64,000 nucleotides of DNA from Microvelia longipes (GCA_018340805.1 JACMZG010001908.1:38600723-38664722); one strand, 5' to 3'; shown: positions 23,340-36,626, counted from the first letter of the stretch. Numbers and translations: made by a program. The notes: generated by a model not told the origin, from the sequence alone.

Positions 23340-24010
23340 AAAATTTCTCTTTTGTTGAAAAATATCGGGAGAGCATGAATTCATGGCCGGCCAACCTAGC
23401 CAGGGTTTTACGTGGTTTCCTTGGCTACTAATACGCAAATGCAGGGTATGATCTAGTTTCATCTGAGACAAGTTTGGATCCACGTTTCCGTGGTCTCCAG
23501 CTCACGAAAAGTTAATGTTCTGCGGGCTGGGGGAGATGAAGGTCGGAAAGATATACTGAACCTTTGTATGTCCGAAAACTTAGTCAGTGAAAGTGAAGGT
23601 GGTGGCACGAATAACGTAACTGACTAGGAACGAAGTGCTCGGTTCTTGAAGACAGACGTCTCCTAAATAGCACTCCGGAACTTTGACTTTCAGGTCAGAG
23701 CTAAAGAATGACTTTGTGCACGCTGACATCTGGGTGCTAGAGTTCTCTGTTGGGTGGCACTGGACTGGCCAGAGCGATGAGGCTAGCTAGAGCCTGGTGA
23801 TGCTAGAGGAACTGATGAGATTGGTGAGACTGATTGAAGGACGAGGCCAAGTGGGACTAATGGGATAAGAGGAGCTAGTAAGACTAGATGACAGTAAGAC
23901 AGTGAAATGTGTGCTTGATTACCTAGTATAGTCGGTGCTAGCCAGAGCGGTGAGCCTAGCCAGAGTCTAGCTGGTCTAGATGAATTAGGCACACTGTGAA
24001 CTAATCGCAG
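23340..24010. other. GC-richer unclassified repeat-like block
   Basis: This block is clearly richer in G and C than its surroundings. It begins GGCCGGCCAACCTAGCCAGG and TTTTACGTGGTTTCCTTGG, motifs that resemble 3' regions of some arthropod non-LTR retroelements. It then passes into a purine-rich part with loosely repeated GCTAGCCAGAGC-type words at 23770, 23938 and 23957. No intact frame supports a protein. It ends where a 5S-box fragment starts. Confidence 0.35.
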
Positions 24011-24023
24011 ACACATGTTTCAT

Positions 24024-24104
24024 TATAAATTTGGCGAATGATATATTCTGAGGACGAGCGAAGCGAATCCGAAGCAGGGAGGATGAGCGTAGACAATCCG
24101 ATTA
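24024..24104 (+). repeat. 5S-box repeat, distal fragment
   Basis: It contains TATAAATTTGGCGAATGATA, CTGAGGACGAGCGAAGCGAA and GGGAGGATGAGCGTAG. This corresponds to the part between the 5S-like segment and the GTACCCGATTTTT end, which is itself missing. Confidence 0.75.
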
Positions 24105-24339
24105 ATTATTACAGCCTTTCCTATTATTTTTCTCTTTGCTTCATTATTGCTTATATTTAAAAGATGGATTGTGATACAAGAGATAGGACTGAAGCATTCG
24201 AACGATTTTCTCATTTATAATTATTTAATAACAACCATATGCAGCTACAAGAAATTATTTGTTAATATTTGAAATTAGAAATCAACAAGACCTTAGGAAT
24301 TGTTAGTTATTAATAAAGAAAAAGTAGTAACAGTGAATC

Positions 24340-24416
24340 ACAGGGATATTTCAGGGGAAATCTTGTATTAGATTTTTAGTCCAAACAATACTTTTCCTAC
24401 ATACCTACGTAAAAGT
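24340..24416 (-). repeat. 5S-box repeat, hairpin-end fragment
   Basis: A short end piece: CAATACTTTTCCTACATACC, then ACGTAAAAGTA, with the second hairpin arm shortened. Confidence 0.55.
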
Positions 24417-24896
24417 AAAGGCAAGCTAATATTTTATTTTTCCTCATTGTGATCACACTGCAGTAACTTTAACAATAGCATCATATATCAATAATACACT
24501 ATACAATGCAATAGCTAAGAGGTCCAGTGTATGGATAAAAAAAGATTGGAGCGAACAAAAATAGAAAACAAAAAGAAAATATATTACAAGACAAACAAGG
24601 TTTTTTCTAGTAACCAGGAAAACTTGAGTAAATATATATCTCTAGTTTCCTTGTTTTAATCTTATATTACATACAAACTTAAATGGTAATTCTCAATCAA
24701 AAATCTACTATAATATACCATATAATGTTAGTAGATATGGAAGGAAAGAAAAAAAAACTGCCATAACACTAAAGAATAGTGCTGGAAATCGAAGGTGAGC
24801 GAAAGACGATGAAAATCAAATAAACACATCTGTATATAATGGCTTATAATTAATGACTCTAAAACATTTAAAACCACTCTCCACTAACCCTCTATA

Positions 24897-24907
24897 AAAT
24901 ATATATG

Positions 24908-24941
<34 letters not shown>

Positions 24942-24964
24942 ATATATAATATATAATATATATA

Positions 24965-25027
<63 letters not shown>
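24897..25027. repeat. (AT)n microsatellite
   Basis: About 130 bp of TA repeats with slips and no other content. Confidence 0.9.
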
Positions 25028-25029
<2 letters not shown>

Positions 25030-25747
25030 TTAATATTCTTTTTGCAAAAACAAACTTTTGTATTTTCTTTTATGACTTTTTCATCTTGACAAAAATAAAA
25101 GACAATAAAAAGAATTGATCATATAAACCAATGTTCTGAAGCGTAATGAAAAGATTCTAAAATTAATTTGTAGTCGTTGGGTACTTATGGTTATGTTCAC
25201 ATCTGTTATAAAAAAAAACGATTTAGAGAAACCCACTGGAGCATTCGAGTACACATTGTGGAATAAAATAAGATTTTCAAAAAGAAAATTCAAAATGGAC
25301 GATTCTCGAGATTTCCTTTGTTGTTGACCAACTTAAATGTAAAAAATCATCACTTATCTATTGTGGGTGTATTTTCTTTCCCACATCGACACTATAAAAA
25401 AATAAATTTTTATAAGAACACATTTTATTTGTGTCCCTAAAAAGTTGCTGTAGAGATAGTAGCCTCAAGAAAGACTTAGAAGCCCTCTAGAAAATTGTTC
25501 TTTAACGAAATTATAAAGGAGAAAATTGCTGTTGCTTTGCTTTTTGCAAAGCCCATTATTGCTTCTTTTTATCTAAGCTATAGTTTTTCACAAAGGGTAG
25601 AATAATAAAGTTCGTTTCATCATTGCTATAATGAGAGCTGATAAAGATCTCAGTTTTTGACAAAATTGTGTAAACCTATTGCAAAGTTGTAGATGTTTTA
25701 ACGCAAACTATATAATAAATAATAAAATAATAATATTCATGCATCAT

Positions 25748-25761
25748 AACTTTTATTAGTA

Positions 25762-25824
<63 letters not shown>

Positions 25825-25841
25825 AGATACTAATAAAAGTT
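25748..25841. repeat. Palindrome with (AT)n core
   Basis: AACTTTTATTAGTA and TACTAATAAAAGTT flank an (AT)n core of about 58 bp. The layout is the same as at 7559-7792, though the arm sequences differ. Confidence 0.7.
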
Positions 25842-26283
25842 TTTTGCGTCACTACAAATATTTAACTAGTAACGCTAAGCACAAAAATAATTAATTATAT
25901 TACGAACATAAACTTGGGTTATATTTTAACTTTTTTTCAAATTACTTGTAGCAGTTATTACTTTAATTATAAGTTTTGTAATTATAAATTATTACACTCT
26001 TCAGCTCTTATTTTACCCTACTCTTATATAATCCTTGAAACTTAAACAAACAAAAGTTGAAAAACAGACAAATATAAAAATTTAAAATAATATTTCTCTT
26101 CATCAATTAGCGAATTCCGTTTGAAATAATTCTGCTACGGAGAACTTTAAAACAAGCTGGGATAATTTTCTTTGATGAGCGAATTTTTTCGTTCATTAGT
26201 CTATTCCTTGCTTAGGTGTACCGTATATAGTTTGTGACCTGAACCGTAGCGTTACATCTTGTTATTTTTTTTTAATTTCATAT

Positions 26284-26388
26284 TAATGCAATGCGTGCGG
26301 ATTGCATTTTGTTAATGCTATTTTATTAATTTCAATAAAATAGCATGCGTGCGGATGATACAGAGTATCATCCGCACGCTTGCTATTT
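26284..26388. repeat. Multi-arm hairpin block
   Basis: A 24-bp stem with one mismatch (26338-26361 with 26365-26388, loop AGA) contains the GC-rich word GCGTGCGGAT. The same word occurs just upstream at 26291-26300. Between them AATGCTATTTTATT and AATAAAATAGCAT form another stem. Alternative pairings among three arms are therefore possible. No transposon ends are evident. Confidence 0.7.
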
Positions 26389-26670
26389 TTGTAGCACATT
26401 TCTTTGACGAATTGATGCTTTGAATGTGTGAATTACTAGGCAATGATGATTTTTTTATGATAACCATAGTTTTGTATAGCCTATGAGATAAAAATTTAAA
26501 AAATTGAGAAACAAGTTGTAATTCAACTGCTCAGGTTATAAAGCATAATACATCGATAATGTAACCAAGAAATGGTTTCTTGTGCAAGGAATCACGTATT
26601 TCGAAGAAAACTCGCCCGGCTTGCGAATTCCTGCCCAAGAATTGATGGTCATTTTGCAGCTCTAGTATGA

Positions 26671-27413
26671 AAAAATCGGATACGGATTACGCGAACTTTT
26701 CCCCATCATATCAGATTCGCTACGTTCATCCTCCCTACTTTGGACTCCCTTCTCACGTCCTCAGAATAAACTATTCGCCAAATTTATACTGCAATACGTC
26801 TTCAGACTCGCTTTGATCGTCCTTATATAGTAAATACAACCGTTTCATTACTTGCTGTCACCCATCCAGACGCCGACCACACGTGATGCTCTTTAGCTTT
26901 TATGATCGAACAAAATCATGGACGACATGTATGTCCATGATTTTTGTACGATCACTATTAAAAACAAACATTCTATACATATTACGTAAAGGTATCATTT
27001 TGTACCAAATTTCATTTCATTTTCATATTTCCCAATTTTTTGTAATTAAAAAAAAATGTACACAAGTCATTTGATAACAATTGAACTAAAGCTGATAATG
27101 AAATGACACTTAGCACATATGTTAGTCATATACATAGCTACGTCAGCTAAAGCTCAAATTTATAGCAACATTTTTTCGCTTTTTATGATTTTTCTAAAGT
27201 TTTAGTGATAATTGTGGGTTAATGACGTCATAAAAATATTTTACGGATAGGACAACGGCTACTCTACCATAAATAAACTAAGACCTATGATGATAACAAC
27301 AGACAGGAGGTCTTAAGAACACCTGAAATGGATGATGTCGATGACATCCCGGTTTCGGATTTTTGTAAACACAATACTTTTCATATATATCTATGGTATA
27401 AATAAGGAAAAGT
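26671..27413 (-). repeat. 5S-box repeat, full-length copy
   Basis: It runs from AAAAATCGGATACGGATTAC to the hairpin end ATGGTATAAATAAGGAAAAGT. Minus-strand reading gives a 5S-like segment at about 26850-26915, with GGATGGGTGAC intact and the A-box region altered. TTAATGACGTCATAAAAA is present. Confidence 0.85.
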
Positions 27414-28970
27414 AATAATACCTTTTGAAAGGAGGGGGAGTAATAAATTATTAAAAAAATAAATTCGACATTTCAGCACCTTCAGATACCGAAAGTCGAA
27501 CAAATGGTGTCTCTATGTATGTATGGATTTGATTTCGGTCTGAGTTTTGGCGCAAGTTTGAAGTTAGGCAATCAGTAACTTTGATAATTAACTAAATAGT
27601 TGGGGTTATGCAAGACACCAACAACCCTGCACAAAAACATATACACACTAACAGATATTACGATAGTACCCTCCAGAACGTGTTAAAATGAGTTAAACGG
27701 ATAAAATGTCCAATGAAATCTCCTGTACTGGTATTTACGTGTACCTCCTGTATGTTTAGGGTAAACAATACTTCTTCCCCTATGTACCGGTTAGAAAATA
27801 AAACCCAGAGCTATCGGTTCATGACCGTTCCTTGACATGGCCGCATTGCAGCCAGTACATAGAAGGCAAATTCGCTCTCTTTTTAGCAAAATTTTTATCA
27901 TGCGATAAAATTTACCAAAAAAGTGTCCTTAGTGACCGATTTTCTAAAAAATGTGCATTGATATCTATGCATTATAGAGCGTATTAAGGACATGGATTGG
28001 TAGCGAAGAATATGACAACATTAGCTTTATTTGACCAGCGAAGGCAGTTCGAAGTAGTTGAGATACACGAAGCGAATCGTATCTAGTAAATAAAAGTTCT
28101 GCGGCAACCGAAACTCATTTCAACTTAAATAGCATTAGACAAAGAATTGTCACTTACATGAATTAATTCTTATATCACGATAAATTGTTCATGTAACACG
28201 GTAAGATGCAAAGCATTAACGAGGTACTACAATAGTTCAACAGAAGAGAAGTGATGTTTTTACAGGCATAATACATTCATATTTTACAAACACTTAAATA
28301 CCCTCTCAACATCAACAATGAGCTCTATAAAAGATTTTACTTGATGACTTAAAGAACAAGAAATGAGAGACACTATATTTTGAAATGACTGTGGAAGGAT
28401 GGTTAAAGTGGGGAGTAGAACTTGCTACCATTAGTCTGGGAAAATATGTTTTCCTGTCAAATCTTTCATTTCCTCAACTACCCAGTTTTCTATTTACCTT
28501 TTTCTCGCAAGGGTTTTTTATTTATTTCGTATATATTACACCGTTTTAATATTAGATCCAGAAAGTTTTATACGAAATGGGAAATTAAAATATAAATGGT
28601 TTTAAATGTTTGATACCTAGCTACGTTAAAACTATGATTCTTGCAATTTTAGTTGCTATATTGTTATATGTTAGAAATAGAAGACTGAAGGCAAATACTA
28701 TAAGCATTAGCAACATTTTTATTCAATTATGACGACATTGAGCACGAGCCACATAAAATTTAGTAATATAGTTTAATTAAACTTTTCAGCAAGTATAGAT
28801 CCTAAATCTAAAAGAAATCAGTTTTCTAGTAAACATACTGTTATAAGCCAATAAAGAGGGATCAGATTAATTTGGGTGCATATTAGTAAAGAGAACGCAA
28901 ACTGAGTACAGGACTATTAAAACAGAGCTCTAAGTCAAATCAGTACCTATTTTGAATTTACAAAAAATAA
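27414..28970. other. Unassigned intronic DNA, partly repeat-like
   Basis: Parts such as 27520-27900 are less AT-rich and look like decayed interspersed repeat (GGTCTGAGTTTTGGCGCAAG, TCATGACCGTTCCTTGAC), but I could not assign a family. No exon is supported. Confidence 0.35.
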
Positions 28971-29636
28971 AAAAATCGGGTACGGGGTACCTCCGTACTT
29001 TTCCTTATCACACTGGAATTGCTGCGTTCATCATCCCTGCCTTAGTATCGCTTTGCTCGTCCTCAGGATATACAGTATGCCAAATTTATACTGCAGCAAG
29101 TCTACAGACTCGCTTCGCTTGTCCTGAGATAGTAAATGCATTCGTTACATTCTAAACGGTCACCCATACAACACTGAACACGCTCAATGCTGCTTGATCT
29201 AACAAGAATTATGGATATACTTGTCGTATTGAATTAAAATTTAGTTTACTTGTTCATTACGTAAAAAATATATACGTTTAGTAAATTTCAACTCAATTAG
29301 TTTTTTAATTTTTAAAATTTTAATTTAATAGAAATTGAACTAATGCTGAAAATGAAATTAAACTTAGCTCATGTGTTAGTCTTACACATAGCTAAATACT
29401 TCCCAAATCTCAATCCCATCGACATTTTTGCTGAGTCATTATTGCAGGTTAATGACATCACAAAAATATTTTCTGAATTGCATAACTACAGCAGTAGACT
29501 GATTTTTTTTTACAAAATTTCAACAGAAAACTTAGTGAATACCACTCAGGAGGCCTTGGTGTTATCCTGGTTTCGGAATTTTTTGAAAGCAAAATTTCTT
29601 TTTTTATATACATACGCGGTATAAACGCGGAAATGT
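28971..29636 (-). repeat. 5S-box repeat, near full-length copy
   Basis: It begins AAAAATCGGGTACGGGGTAC and keeps GACTCGCTTCGCTTGTCCTG. The 5S-like segment at about 29155-29200 has CGGTCACCCATAC and CACGCTCAATGCTGCTT. The copy ends with a decayed hairpin. The CA microsatellite and adjoining block are shortened. Confidence 0.8.
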
Positions 29637-29997
29637 AAAAAGGATAAATTATTCATTTAAAAATATTATCTAATGAGATTTTTGTTTATTATTTGCTTAA
29701 AATCACTCTCTTTGCACCCATTTAAAACTTATTTTATAAAAATAGATCGTAAGTTAGTATAAAAATAAATTAATTAATAAATTTCTGATTCTAAGCAATT
29801 TAGCCGTAAGATTTCCGCATCACGGATATTTGTAGACAAGACCATCGTCCGGACGCTACCACTATATTAAAAATAAATATCAACTAATGTTGGCGAGATT
29901 TCTTATGACAAATATTCAATTATTATTAAATAATACAATCTGAACGATTTCCCGGGCAGTGAGCCTCGTCAATTTAAGTGTTTCAAAAATATGGGTG

Positions 29998-29999
<2 letters not shown>

Positions 30000-30074
<75 letters not shown>
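30000..30074. repeat. (AT)n microsatellite
   Basis: A pure TA array with one slip. The open frame reading through it is an artefact of composition. Confidence 0.9.
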
Positions 30075-30075
<1 letters not shown>

Positions 30076-30566
30076 CTTAACAACCACGGCCACGAGACAG
30101 GTTAAATATTTAAATAGGGCAGCAGAGTGACCCATCCTTTCTTTCGTTAACATATATATTAGGACATTGAAAACGGTAGGAACTAGATTTGGCAGTTTCT
30201 TTTTACAGGCATAATGTTTATTCATTTTATCATCAATATGAAAATGAAAAATAACATATCTATCGACTATATCAAGACATAATATTTCATCAATGCTGGA
30301 ATAAAATGTTATGAATATAAAATACTGATAAAATATACATTTAACTCCATCTCGGGTATTTTACATAATTCTCTTGAAAAATGATATTTATATTTTATAA
30401 ACATGAGTTTTCTGTCTAAGTCAAAGAAATGGAAAAGAAGTTTCCCTCTGGGAACTGAGAATCGTAGCAAGTTTAAAAGATACTAAATTTTTCATTCACG
30501 ACTCAACACCTCTTACTTTTACTACGTTTCTACTCTTTTTTTTGAGAATTCCCTACTCTTAAAAGA

Positions 30567-30690
30567 TTTTTACTTTTTCTTACCTACTAGCGCAGGTATA
30601 AGAAAAAGTATTGTGTTCCACCTAATAGTCAGAAATCAGAGTTTCATCAAAAGTATCTGTTTCAAGCATATTCAGACAGTGATCCTCACC
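30567..30690 (+). repeat. 5S-box repeat, hairpin-end fragment (old)
   Basis: It starts TTTTTACTTTTTCTTACC and has GGTATAAGAAAAAGTATTGT, the decayed terminal hairpin, followed by faint matches up to TCTGTTTCAAG. Confidence 0.55.
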
Positions 30691-31089
30691 GTGCTGACAG
30701 TGCGTGTGTTTAGTATTACACTACCTTAAGCTACGTAGTGGCCAAGGACAAAGTGAAACCGTCTAGACCTCATATATTTACAAGCATTATTGGGAACCTG
30801 CGACTTGGCTTATTCAATGATCTCATAGCTTTTTACGCTAGACTTTGTTTCTATACACGGATGTGTTTTTGTAGGGATTCAAATTAACAAATTATATGAT
30901 AAATTGCTAAAATATTCTCATAAATAACTATACTAATAAAAACATAGTCAGCCAGGTATGATAACAGGTCTTTAATGGTTCATGAACATTATATATAAAA
31001 GTATTACCCCTATGATATTATTGTGTTTGCCAATCTAGGGTATTACTTTCTAAGCTTTAATATTGGGTACCTAATAATTCTCAAGTCAA

Positions 31090-31372
31090 GCGTAGCAAGA
31101 CTGGAGTAATATAACCTTACGCATAGGGTAATCATGACATTCTAAAGACGAACGAAGCCAGTCCGAATAATATCCTAGACTTTAGATAACTTCTTCAGTG
31201 CTATGCAAGCGCAGCAAAACCGAGGTAATACCATCTTAGGTTTGGATAATCATGACATTGTGAGGACGAGCGTAGTGAGTTTATAAATCACCCTATAGAC
31301 TTTGAATAACAACTTTATTATATGGAGAAGCGCCGCAAAACCGAAACAATGCCATCTTAAGCTTTGGTGAAA
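31090..31372. repeat. Tandem repeat, period about 120 bp
   Basis: The unit starts GCG(T/C)AGCAA at 31090, 31209 and 31330, giving just over two copies. Each unit carries GTAAT-CCTTA or ATCTTA, a CATGACATT word and GAGGACGAGCG(T/A)AG. The last word is also the hallmark of the 5S-box family's distal part. A single decayed unit lies at about 41487-41560. Confidence 0.75.
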
Positions 31373-32960
31373 ATTTTCTCCTCTTCACCTCCCCGTCTGA
31401 TGAAAATTTGATGGTAGAAGTCGATATAAATGTTATATATGTTAGGCTCAATACTTTACGAATTAATTTATAATACAATTCCTGAAATGACGCCACGCCA
31501 TACTATTTATGAATATAAGTACAGATTCTTGTAGTATTTTTCGACCGTAAGATTTAATGATTACAACATATTCGATGCCTTTTAATAAATAAATAATTAA
31601 ACCATTTATTGTGAAATATTTACTATAAAGTACAATATATCCTAAGTCACCTCTCAAAAGTTTTAGAAGTTGCTTCTTTAATTTAAATGTTACTTTTTTA
31701 TATTAACAGTTTAATATAAAACCATCATGGAAATGTGTTCTTATAATTATTTTAATTGTTAACGTATAATAAATAGCATGCAAGATGCTATACAGTTTAG
31801 CTATGTGTTTCAGACAGCTGAAGCAGACCTATCTGACATAGTTTTTACTTCCAATTTAGTCCTTTTTCAATGTATTCCTAATTTATTCTTAATAAAACCT
31901 GAATCATTACCATCGTCAAGTAATACATAGGATTTAAAAATACGATAAAAATAGAAAACTGTTATAAAATAATTATAAGCAAAGCTATTTAACTTGTTTA
32001 GTCACTGATGATTATAAAAACAAATAATCTTATAATAAATGTTTTGTGGAGAGGTTTTATATACAACCTCCATTTACAGAATTTCAGGTATAAATTATAG
32101 AAAAGTTTATTTGCCAGCGCGGACAAGGTTTTTTCAGAGATTCTTCACCGAAGTTTACAACTGTGTATACTGGGGGTAAACACAGTTGTAAAAATTGTTG
32201 ACCGGGAAGGGAGCAGTGCAACAAATATTACTTGAAAGAAACCCTAAGCATGAATACTATAATCTTCGACGAAGTTTAAATTTGATTTGTATAACTTAAA
32301 AAAGAAAATTTTGATCTTTACTCAAACAACAGAAATTAAATTATGAAAACATAAAATTCAAACAAAATTTTTTAGGACAGAAACATCACGACAGTGACAT
32401 TCATTTATTTTTGCTCTTAAAAAATGTATAAATATACATTAAAGACGCTAAAATCTACTATCTAATGCAGTTATGGTTGACAAAGGTTAGGTAAAAGTCT
32501 ATGTCACAAAGTAGAAAACTTTATTAAAATCTTTGATCCTTTTACCACAAAAGATAGATTAATCAGCGAAATTGGGATTAAACTAAAATATCAAAGTAAT
32601 TTAGTTATAACTGGTGGGTTTTGCGGTGGCAGTTCTAGCCTACCCTTTGCTCCGTTTGCTTTACCCATAGCTTCATCTCTGGCTCAAAAGGATGTCAGGT
32701 TTAGTTAGGTTAAAGTTTCTTATATCTTTAGTTTTAACCTCTAAGTTTATCAAACTATCTTTCTTTTAAGCCAACTAAATACAACAAAGATGTAATTTAA
32801 TGTTTTCACTAACACAAGTAATGTAAATGATTAAAGTAAAATGACATGATAAGTCATAAGGGATATGATTTAACTTTATTAAATTAAATAAATTTAACTT
32901 AGCTCAAAATTATTATAAAATTAATAGCAGATTAGCTCATTAGCAACTTCTACTTTGAGT
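31373..32960. other. Unassigned intronic DNA
   Basis: No gene is seen. A small hairpin (TTTACAACTGTGT with ACACAGTTGTAAA) is at 32154-32192. The rest is AT-rich without recognised repeats. Confidence 0.4.
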
Positions 32961-33722
32961 TTATACATTTCCTCATTTAAACCGTAAGTATATATATAGG
33001 AAAATTATTGCATGTTAGCAAATCTAAACCGGGATGTCACCTGAATTATCCGTTTCGGGCGTTTATAAGGCCTCCTGAGTGGTTTTCACAAAGTTATCTT
33101 ATCTTCCTTATGTGTGTGAGTTTGTCTGTTATCATCGTAGCTCCCAGCGTATTATACAAGAGAGTTACAACTTTACACAAAAATTAGTCTATAGATGTAG
33201 TTTGCTATCCAGGAAATAATAGTTTTATGACGTCATTAACTCGCAAGAATGACTCAGCAAATATTTCGAAAAATCATAAACGCGGAAAAATGAAGGGATC
33301 GTTTTGAGATTTGACACGCAAACAGTTATGTATAATACTGTATTCTATTATACGCCTAGTTTTATTTCATTATCAGCATTAGTTCAATTTTTATCAAGTT
33401 ACTTGTATAAGTTTTTAAAAAATTTAAAAAAAAATCCAATTAAGTTGAAATTCAGTTTCTAGTGTATACCTTTACGCAATAAATACACACATGATCCTTA
33501 GAAAAGTGTACATCCATGATTTATACAGAAGTGTATCCATGATTTTTGTTGGATCATAAAAGTTAAGAAGCTTTGAACGAGGTCAGTGCTGTATGGAGAC
33601 CGCTAGGAATAAAGCGGACATATTTACTATCTGAGGACGAGCGAAGCGAGTCCGAGGTAAGGAGGATGAGCTCACGCTTATATGATGAGGAAACGTTTCG
33701 AGGTACTACGTACCCGATTTTT
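32961..33722 (+). repeat. 5S-box repeat, full-length copy
   Basis: This copy reads in the 5S direction on the plus strand. Order of parts: hairpin end (CATTTCCTCATTTAAACCG), CCGGGATGTCACCTGAATTA, a GTGTGTGAG microsatellite, ATGACGTCATTAAC, a 5S-like segment at 33549-33615 (GGATCATAAAAGTTAAGAAG, GTGCTGTATGGAGACCGC), CTGAGGACGAGCGAAGCGAG, and the end TACGTACCCGATTTTT. Part of the second downstream unit has been lost. Confidence 0.85.
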
Positions 33723-36239
33723 CTACTTTAACCAAGTCTCTTTTTTGTCTCCAAGAAAAAGCTTTCACGTTTTTACGCCCAGAAAACGGCAATATTCATA
33801 AAATAATAATTAAATACTAAAACTTCCAATTTTCTTTTAATTTATAACAAAGAATTATCTAAATTGTTAATCTCCCTTATTCAAAACATTATTATTAAAA
33901 AAGACAGACGATATAACAGCAGGTTAGCAAAATAAATCATCGTTTTAAATAATTAAACAACGAGAGACTGGGTTTACTCTTGCGAGTAATATTAAGGTTT
34001 TCCTTCGGCTTTCCTAGCTCGGAAAATTTAGGATCGATGCCTTATAACTTCACAGAGATCTGGAGTATACTCGAGCTGTACTATCAAAAAAGGCTCACAG
34101 AGAACAAGGGACTTACCCTTCTAACAATGCCTTGTTCGCCATCTCGTTTTCTCAACTTCATCTCTCTTTCTTGTTCCTTTTTTCTCGTTCGATTCTATTC
34201 ATCTTGCCAAACACTTATTATACCTTTAACTTGTTCTTGTTATAAAAAATATAATCTATAATATTGTACTTTAATAGAGTAAAGACGGGTGTGAGGTATT
34301 TCATTTGGAACTTAAAGCTTCCGCGGCATTTTTTAGATTAAAAGTGGATGCAAGAGTGTGATTGATGATTATACGAGTTGAAAGAAGGACACACATAAAA
34401 TAAACTCAATGAGACTGATTTTAAAACGATATAATTTTTGTACACTTTCATATTTGCTTATGATATTCTTGATTAATGTGGTTAAACGTGTATAAAGTTT
34501 AAATTATAAGCATTAAAAGAAATTATCCTTCTGGTAGTCATCTCTTAATAGAAAATTTTAAATTTACGTAATATTAGTAAGGGAAATCTATCATTCACAG
34601 CCAGTTAGGCAATGACACTAAAAGGCTTTCATAAAAAGTTGCACTGCATCTTTAAATGTAAAAAGAGTGAATCCTTCTATGAGAAGGCAAAAATATGTAT
34701 TCTACAGCTTGATAAATATTCATAGGGACATTGTCATTGTCAAGCTCGTTAGCCGAGGAGACTTCTGCCAATCACTTAATAATTAGATCAACAGAACAGT
34801 CATATTTCTATTTGACAACCTCACAATTTGTTTGAACTAATTTTTGTTTTAGGTGGAAGACAGTAGGATATAGGAAATTATAGACAGTAAAATAAAAGTA
34901 TAGTTGATTCTGTTTTACTATAAAGAAAAGTATAAATTTTGCAATGAAGTTTAGTACCGAACTCTGAAAAGAAAGTTTTTATAAAAATATTAATGACGAT
35001 GAGTCTTGATAATGATAGGTTTAACAAAAGTCTTTAGGTTTTAAAAACTTGTTTATTTTACTGCGAATTTAGTTTTAAATAATAAAATAAAATAAATCTT
35101 TCGTTTGATTCTATTTAGATTTTTTTTATTTTCCTTTTTTATTTGTCTTTTGGAAAAGGCTGACATTATGCTTTGTTAGGTGTAAAAGAATTCTCTGTAA
35201 AGTGAGGGGTCGTGATGTTGTCATGTTATTTAACTTTTTATACAACCAGGAGATTTTCATGGTTTCGGACTCAACTCCTACGACTAGACTTACCTAACTG
35301 CTGTGAAATTTAATAAAGCTTACAGTATCTGTCGCCATGTTTCTAAATAAGAGAAATTTTCCTTAGAATAACGAAACCTATTTTCTGTTTTTATTTCTCA
35401 ACGCGCACGAGTGAGCACAATATTAATTTTTTATTATTCTTCTTTCTATTAGAATAGATAGACGATTAAAGTAGAAATGTCAAGCCAACACACGAGGTTT
35501 TTTCAATAGAATTTACATATTTTTTCCCTACCTCCTAAAGAAAGGGAAAGCATATCATTAGTAAAAAACATAACACCCACTTTTTCATTAACTATCGACG
35601 TTTCAGCATATACTGATTCCATGAATCAAAAAATAAAATTGTAAACACGCTACAGCTCAGACGGCTTAAACAACTTTGATGAAACTTATGTGTTATATAT
35701 GAAACTCAAGTAGGCGTGACTATAGAATAATTATAAAATTCTGTCTCGGAGGTCCGCAAGCCTGACGAATTTTCTTTGAAATGCTAAAGTAAGGTGGGGA
35801 GGTAGTGTGAAAGAGGAGCACCCACCTCTTGTGCCACCTTTGTTAGCCTACTGTCCAAGACAGTCAAGACAAAAATGGCTCCAACATACAACGGAGAGCT
35901 AAGCAGTCCCGAAAAGCCGAAGTACCTCGAAGTAGTTTTTTTTAAATTTGTATTCATTCTGAACTGATAGGAACCTATCTCAGCTCATTGGGACCATCTT
36001 AAGTGGTGCATTAGACAAATAACATAATTGCCTAAGAGAATTTTTTAATTCAATTAATACAATTCGCTAGATACTTGGCAAAATGTCTTATAACAACAAA
36101 TAATATGATACAGCAGGTTAATGAAATCATAAATACACGGGTATTAATCAGGATCCGGGTCTTCCATAAGGTTTTTTTTGTACTGTTTGATTAAGGATAT
36201 TTATCCTTTCGAAAGAAAACGTGTTTACAAGATATAAAC
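33723..36239. other. Unassigned intronic DNA
   Basis: No coding exon or clear repeat is supported. The segment 33970-34215 is somewhat richer in G and C and contains a donor-like AAGGGTAAGT on the minus strand at about 34117, without supporting exon evidence. Confidence 0.35.
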
Positions 36240-36352
36240 TAGAACGCACAAACAAACAGGCAAACAACTTATAATTCGGGTTATATCCCAGCATTGGATT
36301 TTTAGAGCAAATACAATACTTCTCCTAATCTATGCTATGAAAAAAGAGAAGT
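36240..36352 (-). repeat. 5S-box repeat, hairpin-end fragment (old)
   Basis: Landmarks kept: GCACAAACAAACAGGCAAAC, CGGGTTATATCCCAG, CAAATACAATACTTCTCC and the decayed hairpin. The remainder is missing. Confidence 0.5.
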
Positions 36353-36626
36353 AAATATGCTAAGTCAAAACTCTAAATTGGCTACTAATATAAAAATGTA
36401 ATTTTATAGATCAGTGTATCTTTACTCCTGAGTCCAATTCTTTTTATTGGTTACACTTATAATATTTTAATTTTCATCAAAGTGGTATTAATGCCAGAAA
36501 ATATTACTTTTTCGGGCTGCACAACTACAAGTAAAGTTTAATTTTTGTACCATGTTTTACTCTCAGCACAAAAACATAAAAATTAATAGGCGCCACAGTA
36601 CTTTTCCTGTAAAAAAATAATTCAGA

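Noticed and set aside
29983..30225. Y/I-rich open frames through (AT)n arrays (also 1974-2156 and 63043-63252)
   Set aside because: Pure compositional artefacts of alternating TA.
34090..34190. Possible alternative first exon on the minus strand (ATGGCGAACAAGGC followed by the donor-like AAGGGTAAGT)
   Set aside because: Neither possible start gives the phase required by the arrestin exon at 15970-16100, and no other exon to join was found.
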